This document shows, piece by piece, positions 59,245 through 64,000 of a stretch of 64,000 nucleotides of DNA (position 1 is the stretch's first letter; the number at the start of each line of letters is the position of its first letter). Under the pieces are notes generated by a model, which was not told the DNA's origin, did not search any database, and saw only the letters and a list, made by a program, of their open reading frames with translations. This DNA is from an uncultured Mycoplasmatota bacterium (lineage in GTDB: Bacteria; Bacillota_I; Bacilli_A; RF39; UBA660): positions 18,935 through 82,934 of the forward strand of contig CALEBF010000004.1 in NCBI GenBank assembly GCA_937944975.1. Reading direction: 5' to 3'. The translations under genes were made by a program, and so were the position numbers.

Positions 59245-59460
59245 ATGATGAAGTTAGACATTCAATTATTTGCTGTACCATTTAGAAAAACTAGTAAAAC
59301 AAGAAAAAGAAAACGTCGTACACACTATAAAATCAGTGAAAATCAAACAACGAAATGTCCAAAATGTGGAGCAGCAATTAGACCACACAGAGTTTGTCCT
59401 AATTGCGGAACTTACAAAGGAAAAGAAGTTGTTAAAACTGAAGAAGAAACAACGAAATAG
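59245..59460 (+). CDS. rpmF: Ribosomal protein L32 with a leader peptide
   Basis: L32 is recognised from [20 protein letters not shown] and the four-Cys zinc ribbon CPKCG...[14 protein letters not shown]32 normally begins Met-Ala-Val-Pro. Here nine or so extra residues come first, MMKLDIQLF, ending immediately before AVPF. The leader resembles the L27 leader of Bacillota (for example MLKLNLQFF before A), which the protease Prp removes. Either of two adjacent ATG codons (59245, 59248) could start it, with GAGGTG upstream. Confidence 0.93.
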   Translation: MMKLDIQLFAVPFRKTSKTRKRKRRTHYKISENQTTKCPKCGAAIRPHRVCPNCGTYKGKEVVKTEEETTK

Positions 59461-59472
59461 TTGTTTTTTTTT
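59447..59472 (+). terminator. Rho-independent terminator of yceD-rpmF
   Basis: AAACAAC and GTTGTTT pair around GAAATA and end in a run of about ten T; it overlaps the rpmF stop. Confidence 0.75.
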
Positions 59473-59514
59473 TCGTTTTTGTGTATGATGAATATAGAAT
59501 AAGAAGGTGACGAA

Positions 59515-60363
59515 ATGAAATTGTTTCATTTAGATAATAAAGGATTTGCAATGGCAGGGGTGGTTTATCCACTTTTAGTATTATTTGTTATGCTGTTATT
59601 GGGAACGCTTGGATTACTTGCAAGTCGTAAGGTTTTACTAGATCGCACGAATAGAGAAGCGGCAGATAAGATCAATTCATCTAATACGTATGAATATATT
59701 TCCGATGGGTTAATTGGTTATTATGATGGATACCAAGGAGCTGAAAAAAAAGGAGACAAATATATTTGGAAAGATTTAAGCGGTAGTGGAAACCATGGAG
59801 AGATGGTTGGATTTGATTATTCTTCCACGCCACAACAAGGGGCTTTAACTTTTACAGGAAAAGAATATGTGAAACTACCACAGATGAATTATGAGCAGAT
59901 TACACTAGAGGTAGTAATGAGTCCTGGTACTTCAGGGACGATGCAAATTGTTGGAAATCTTGAAAGTGGTGGATATGCACTGACTTACTATAATGCCCCA
60001 CAAGCACTTTTATTCCAGGTCAATGTCAATGGAACATACTTAATAGATAGTTCAAAAAATCTCTATGGCAATTTTACAAATAGTATTAATAGAATGGTTT
60101 ATGCGAGTGGAAGTTATGACAACGCAAAGGCATCTTTTTATCAGAATGGTACGAAATACGAAATTGCGGCTGCAGGAACAATTACCAAACCACAGAACAA
60201 TACAATCATGATGATCGGAGCAAATCCTGCAGGAAACGCTGTTCAGCAAGAGTATTTTGTTGGAAAAGTATATGCAGTTCGTATTTATAACCGAGCACTT
60301 TCAGAAGATGAGGTTTTGCACAATTATCAAGTAGATAAGAGAAGATATCAAATGTTCGAATAG
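59515..60363 (+). CDS. Pilin-like protein with LamG domain
   Basis: The 282-residue product has a short prepilin-like leader (LDNKG|FAMAGVVYPLLVLFVMLLLGTLGLLASRK) with no Glu at +5, the residue most pilins need for assembly. Some minor pseudopilins also lack it. From about residue 65, DGLIGYYDGYQGAEKKGDKYIWKDLSGSGNHGEM starts a concanavalin-like LamG domain (to about 270) that probably binds carbohydrate. GAAGGTGA precedes the ATG. It is the second prepilin-like surface gene in the window; assembly genes are not present. Confidence 0.75.
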   Translation: MKLFHLDNKGFAMAGVVYPLLVLFVMLLLGTLGLLASRKVLLDRTNREAADKINSSNTYEYISDGLIGYYDGYQGAEKKGDKYIWKDLSGSGNHGEMVGFDYSSTPQQGALTFTGKEYVKLPQMNYEQITLEVVMSPGTSGTMQIVGNLESGGYALTYYNAPQALLFQVNVNGTYLIDSSKNLYGNFTNSINRMVYASGSYDNAKASFYQNGTKYEIAAAGTITKPQNNTIMMIGANPAGNAVQQEYFVGKVYAVRIYNRALSEDEVLHNYQVDKRRYQMFE

Positions 60364-60368
60364 GCTAT

Positions 60369-60396
60369 TTGAAAATGAAAAAGATTGTGTTATAAT
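60369..60396 (+). promoter_or_regulatory. Promoter of the T-box leader
   Basis: TTGAAA, a 16-base spacer and a perfect TATAAT precede the leader RNA of the HD-valS operon. Confidence 0.7.
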
Positions 60397-60403
60397 AGTC
60401 TCA

Positions 60404-60633
60404 TGTAAAAAAAACAGGGAACAAGAGGAGTACAATTGGATTTGTAATAGAGAGTCTATGGTAGCTGGAAATAGATACAAAGAAGATTGGAAGGTAGCTT
60501 GGGAGTTGATTTTCTGAAATAGAGTAAGAAAGTCCGCAGGAAGAGCGTTATCTTTTGAGACATAGCGGAATGCTATGTAAATTAAGGTGGTACCACGTTC
60601 ATCACGTCCTTATACAGGATGTGATTTTTTTTG
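60404..60633 (+). promoter_or_regulatory. T-box riboswitch, probably tRNA-Val responsive
   Basis: The leader of about 230 bases contains the T-box sequence AAGGTGGTACCACG at 60584-60597. Its UGGU would pair with the uncharged tRNA 3' end (discriminator A, as in tRNA-Val). The competing terminator follows at 60601-60633 (ATCACGTCCT with AGGATGTGAT and a T8 run). At the 3' base of stem I, GGAAGGTAGCTT includes GUA, a Val codon, next to CUUG that can pair with CAAG at the 5' base. Uncharged tRNA-Val would stabilise the antiterminator and turn on the operon. Confidence 0.9.
60601..60633 (+). terminator. Conditional terminator of the T-box leader
   Basis: ATCACGTCCT and AGGATGTGAT pair around TATAC, followed by T8; part of the leader's on/off switch. 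Confidence 0.85.
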
Positions 60634-60644
60634 GGGAGGATTTT

Positions 60645-61358
60645 ATGGATCAAGCATTCGAAGATTATTTGAAACAGTTTGATTTGAATAACTTTCATAT
60701 CAAGCGAAAACATATTCATACATACCGAGTGGCAGATAACTGTTTAAAGATTGCTCGTGCACTCCATTTGTCAGAGGATGATATGGAACTAGCATATCAG
60801 ATCGGTATCTTACATGATATTGGAAGATTTCATCAATTAGCGGAAACGGGCTCTTACGATGATGCGACTTTAGATCATGCTGATTATGGTGCAAAATTAT
60901 TATTTGAAGATGGATTGATTGCTTCCTTTCCAGTAAAAAAAGAAAATTATAAGGTTGTAGAAGTGGCAGTCAAGTATCATAATAAATTTGCAGTTGAATC
61001 TAATTTAGAAGAGCGAACAGAATTCTTTTGCAAATTAATTCGAGATGCAGATAAAATTGATATCTTAGAACTTTCTTGTGAAGGAATTATTAAATTTTAT
61101 ATGGATGGACCGGTGAAGCCAAATATCTTAGCACAAGTGCAGTCTCATTCACAGGTAAGAATCAATGGAGCTAGAACGAATACGGATAATGTATTTATTC
61201 AAATTGGTTTCTTTTATGATATTTATTTTAAACCTTCTGTCGACATTTTGTTCGAACGAAAGATTATAGATCGTTTGAAAGATAAAGTGAATGATAAAAT
61301 TGTATGTCAAGAATTGGATAGGGTACAAAGATATTTAAAGGAGAGATTTACATGTTAG
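60645..61358 (+). CDS. HD-domain phosphohydrolase
   Basis: From ATG 60645 (GGGGAGG upstream) the product is 237 residues. HD-domain metal ligands are visible: [17 protein letters not shown] (His-Asp), and DHADYG. A further [14 protein letters not shown] supplies the second Asp. Such enzymes hydrolyse phosphate esters in nucleotides or signalling molecules; the substrate is unknown. The gene lies between the T-box and valS and overlaps valS by seven bases, so it is under valine-tRNA control. Confidence 0.85.
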   Translation: MDQAFEDYLKQFDLNNFHIKRKHIHTYRVADNCLKIARALHLSEDDMELAYQIGILHDIGRFHQLAETGSYDDATLDHADYGAKLLFEDGLIASFPVKKENYKVVEVAVKYHNKFAVESNLEERTEFFCKLIRDADKIDILELSCEGIIKFYMDGPVKPNILAQVQSHSQVRINGARTNTDNVFIQIGFFYDIYFKPSVDILFERKIIDRLKDKVNDKIVCQELDRVQRYLKERFTC

Positions 61359-63898
61359 ATAAAAAATATAATCCAAAAGAGGTAGAAAAGGGAAAATATG
61401 AACATTGGAAAGAACGAGGATATTTTACATCAGGAGATTTAAGTAAGAAGCCATATTGTATCGTAATTCCACCGCCAAATGTTACAGGAAAGTTGCATTT
61501 GGGTCATGCTTGGGATACGACATTACAAGATATTTTAATTCGTTATAAGAGAATGGATGGATATGATGCACTATGGCTACCAGGAATGGATCATGCCGGA
61601 ATAGCAACACAGGCAAAGGTCGATGCGAAGTTAAAAAGTATGGGAATCAAACCTCGTGAGATGGACCGGGAAGAGTGGCTCAATCATGCTTGGGAATGGA
61701 AAGCAGAGTATGCGGAAAACATTCATAATCAGTGGGCTAAAATGGGGCTTAGTCTCGATTATACAAAAGAGCGTTTTACTTTGGATGATGGTTTATCAAA
61801 AGCAGTTCGTCATGTTTTTGTAACGCTTTATAAGAAAGGGCTTATTTATCGTGGAGAACGTATTATCAACTGGGATCCAGAAGCAATGACAGCACTTTCT
61901 AACGAAGAAGTTATCTATAAAGATGTCGAAGGAGCTTTCTATCATATTAAGTATATGTTAGAAGGTAGTGACGAATATCTTGAGGTGGCAACGACACGTC
62001 CTGAAACTTTGTTTGGGGATACAGCTGTTGCAGTTAACCCCGAAGATGAACGATATAAACATTTGATTGGAAAGAACGTCATCTTACCAATTGTAAATAA
62101 ACCAATTCCAATCGTTGGAGATGAACATGCAGATATGGAATTTGGAACAGGCGTAGTTAAAATAACACCAGCACATGATCCAAATGATTTTGAGGTTGGA
62201 AATCGACATCAATTAGAACGAATCATCGTTATGAATCCAGATGCAACGATGAACGAGAATGCTGGTAAGTACGAAGGAATGGATCGCTACGAATGTAGAG
62301 AAGCTTTGATCAAGGATTTAAAAGATTCTGGATTGTTAGTAAAAATAGAACCAATGGTTCACTCTGTTGGGCATAGTGAGAGAACGGATGTCATGGTAGA
62401 ACCATATCTCTCAAAACAATGGTTTGTTCGTATGCGACCACTCGCAGATCGTGTATTAGAAAATCAAAAGAACGAAGAGACAAAAGTAAATTTTGTTCCA
62501 GAACGGTTCGAAAAGATTATGAATCACTGGATGGAAATTACTTATGATTGGTGTATTTCTCGCCAATTGTGGTGGGGACATCGTATTCCTGCTTGGTATA
62601 AAGGGGACGAAGTATATGTTGGAATGGAAGCTCCAGAAGGAGAAGGATGGGTTCAAGATAGCGACGTATTAGACACTTGGTTTAGTAGTGCGCTTTGGCC
62701 ATTTAGTACACTTGGTTGGCCAGAAGAAACGGATGACTTTAAGAGGTATTATCCAAATAACGTATTAGTAACTGGATACGATATTATTCCATTTTGGGTC
62801 AATCGTATGACGTTCCAGGGATTAGAATTTACAGATCAAAGACCGTTTAAAGATTGTTTGATTCATGGACTCATTCGAGATAAAGAAGGACGTAAGATGA
62901 GTAAGTCTCTTGGAAATGGAGTCGATCCAATGGATGTGATCGAGAAGTATGGGGCTGATTCTCTACGATATTTCTTAGCGACTTCTTCAGCACCTGGTAT
63001 GGATTTACGCTACGACGAAGAAAAAGTTGCATCTACATGGAATTTTATCAATAAACTTTGGAATGCTTCTCGATTTGTGTTGATGAACTTAGAAGGTTTT
63101 ACAAAAGAAAGTTATACAGTGGAAAACTTGAATATGAGCGATCAATGGATTTTGTCTAAGTTAGAATCGACGATTGCAACGGTACGTAAGCATATGGATC
63201 AGTATGACTTTCACGTAGTAGGAGCAGAATTATATCGTTTTATTTGGAACGATTTCTGCGATTGGTATATCGAACTTGCTAAGATCAATATGAATGATAC
63301 GACAAAATCAGTTCTCGTATGGGTACTTACAGATATCTTAAAAATGTTGCATCCATTTATGCCATATGTAACGGAAGAAATCTATCAGATGTTACCAATT
63401 CACGATGAGACGATTATGACAAGTAGCTATCCAACTTACGATGCTATGTATGCATTTGATACAGAACTCGATGATGTTATCGAGCTGATTCAAAAAATTC
63501 GTAAAGCGAAAGTAGAATACAAAATAGGAAAAGAATATCAACTTGTTTTAAATGGTGCAAAGAAGTATCAAGATATCTTAACAAAGATGTTAAAATTAGA
63601 TGTTTCACAATGCCTTGATAAAGTGGCGGATGAAACATTGACGTGTCTTTCTTTACCATATCAAAACGATACAGTATCACTTTACTATGATGGAAGTGCC
63701 AACAAAGAAGAAGAACGTTTAAAATTAGAAGAGAATAAAGCTTCATTAGAACAGTCGATCGCACGACGCGAAAAATTACTTGCAAATGAAAATTATGTTT
63801 CTAAAGCACCAAGTCATATTGTTGAACAAGAAAGAACAAATTTAGAAAAGGAAAAAACAGAATTACAGCTAATTATAGAAAAATTAAAAGAAGCATAG
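61352..63898 (+). CDS. valS: Valyl-tRNA synthetase
   Basis: The 848-residue class I synthetase charges tRNA-Val. It has the HLGH form of HIGH in [16 protein letters not shown] (near residue 50), the editing domain ([29 protein letters not shown]), and KMSKS in [17 protein letters not shown] (near 517). A C-terminal coiled coil (about 785-848, rich in Leu, Glu and Lys) binds tRNA. It overlaps the HD gene by seven bases. Length is typical of bacterial ValRS. Confidence 0.98.
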   Translation: MLDKKYNPKEVEKGKYEHWKERGYFTSGDLSKKPYCIVIPPPNVTGKLHLGHAWDTTLQDILIRYKRMDGYDALWLPGMDHAGIATQAKVDAKLKSMGIKPREMDREEWLNHAWEWKAEYAENIHNQWAKMGLSLDYTKERFTLDDGLSKAVRHVFVTLYKKGLIYRGERIINWDPEAMTALSNEEVIYKDVEGAFYHIKYMLEGSDEYLEVATTRPETLFGDTAVAVNPEDERYKHLIGKNVILPIVNKPIPIVGDEHADMEFGTGVVKITPAHDPNDFEVGNRHQLERIIVMNPDATMNENAGKYEGMDRYECREALIKDLKDSGLLVKIEPMVHSVGHSERTDVMVEPYLSKQWFVRMRPLADRVLENQKNEETKVNFVPERFEKIMNHWMEITYDWCISRQLWWGHRIPAWYKGDEVYVGMEAPEGEGWVQDSDVLDTWFSSALWPFSTLGWPEETDDFKRYYPNNVLVTGYDIIPFWVNRMTFQGLEFTDQRPFKDCLIHGLIRDKEGRKMSKSLGNGVDPMDVIEKYGADSLRYFLATSSAPGMDLRYDEEKVASTWNFINKLWNASRFVLMNLEGFTKESYTVENLNMSDQWILSKLESTIATVRKHMDQYDFHVVGAELYRFIWNDFCDWYIELAKINMNDTTKSVLVWVLTDILKMLHPFMPYVTEEIYQMLPIHDETIMTSSYPTYDAMYAFDTELDDVIELIQKIRKAKVEYKIGKEYQLVLNGAKKYQDILTKMLKLDVSQCLDKVADETLTCLSLPYQNDTVSLYYDGSANKEEERLKLEENKASLEQSIARREKLLANENYVSKAPSHIVEQERTNLEKEKTELQLIIEKLKEA

Positions 63899-63900
63899 TA

Positions 63901-64000
63901 ATGATGTGAACCCCAATTAGGAGACATCATAAAAAAAGACCTTTACAAAAAATAAAAATCAAGGGCAAACGAAGTGAGTTCATCTAGACCCTTGATTTTT
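63901..64000 (-). mobile_element. Probable end of an IS3/IS150-type element
   Basis: Right after valS, TGTGAACCCCAATTAGGAGACA (63905 onward) resembles the terminal inverted repeats of IS150-group elements, which carry ACCCCAA-type cores. It is enclosed by ATGATGT and ACATCAT (63901-63930). Then a 12-base perfect hairpin, AAAAATCAAGGG with CCCTTGATTTTT, spans 63954-64000 with a 23-base loop. It would terminate a minus-strand transposase lying beyond the window. The transposase itself is not visible, so this is tentative; the hairpin may also terminate valS. Confidence 0.4.
63954..64000. terminator. Strong bidirectional hairpin
   Basis: AAAAATCAAGGG and CCCTTGATTTTT form a 12-base perfect stem at the window edge; A and T runs would allow termination on either strand. 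Confidence 0.6.

Overview
The window reads as chromosome of an AT-rich, spore-forming Gram-positive of the class Bacilli. Evidence includes low GC, strong Shine-Dalgarno sequences (GGAGG or AGGTGA types), a T-box leader, an RF2 frameshift gene, RNase J, RecU, YlxM, TmcAL, Veg and SpoVG. At least seven sporulation genes are present: spoIVA, spoVIF, yabG, yabP, yabQ, yunB and spoVG. Domain style (zinc-ribbon membrane proteins, a prepilin with InlB-type repeats) suggests an uncultured gut lineage near Erysipelotrichales/RF39, but genus cannot be read from this sequence. I see no rRNA, tRNA, CRISPR array or prophage. The only mobile-element hint is a probable IS3/IS150-type end at the right edge.

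Layout. 1-2.7 kb: copper operon (csoR end, copA, and a copZ that needs a -1 frameshift). 2.7-6.2 kb: unknown membrane protein, pentapeptide-repeat protein, two zinc-ribbon membrane proteins. 6.2-10.8 kb: a Bce-type peptide-antibiotic sensing and resistance module with a probable regulator operator. 10.9-11.9 kb: two signal-peptidase-like proteins without the catalytic residues. 11.9-14.7 kb: murI, exoA, mutM and a CBS-domain gene. 14.8-19.9 kb: yunB, yutD, prfB, a YitT-family gene, ftsE, ftsX. 20-22.6 kb: yabG-veg-spoVG and yabP-yabQ-divIC, in the Bacillus order. 22.6-26.7 kb: recU and a class A PBP facing ysxC. 26.7-32.8 kb: unknown gene, DUF5684-like zinc-ribbon protein, der, spoVIF, unknown gene, ABC exporter. 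32.8-37 kb (minus): alr, unknown gene, spoIVA. 37-45.4 kb: membrane protein, WbsX-type glycosyltransferase, NfeD, SPFH protein, rodA, EIIB-like protein, sensor kinase, RNase J. 45.6-50.3 kb: two paralogous unknown genes, ftsY, ylxM, HerA-type ATPase. 50.3-54 kb: surface cluster with a prepilin-InlB fusion, an anchored protein and a lipoprotein. 53.8-57.5 kb: pyk between an M3-like peptidase and its apparent catalytically dead relative. 57.5-64 kb: tmcAL, yceD-rpmF, a pilin-LamG protein, and a T-box-controlled HD-hydrolase/valS operon.

Much of the window is core machinery for wall synthesis and division (murI, alr, rodA, PBP, ftsEX, divIC), ribosome and translation (der, ysxC, prfB, yceD, rpmF, valS, tmcAL), secretion (ftsY, ylxM) and sporulation. 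Sequence-level candidates for mother-cell sigma promoters lie before yabG, spoVIF and spoIVA.

The most unusual items are: a ribosomal protein L32 with an N-terminal leader resembling the Prp cleavage site of L27; a type IV prepilin fused to four InlB repeats; paired pseudo-signal-peptidases; an M3-like peptidase and pseudo-peptidase pair; a membrane EIIB domain with His in place of the phospho-Cys; copZ on an A7 slippery run; and a lipoprotein gene whose only sensible start is ATA. No complete multi-gene system that I could call undescribed stands out.
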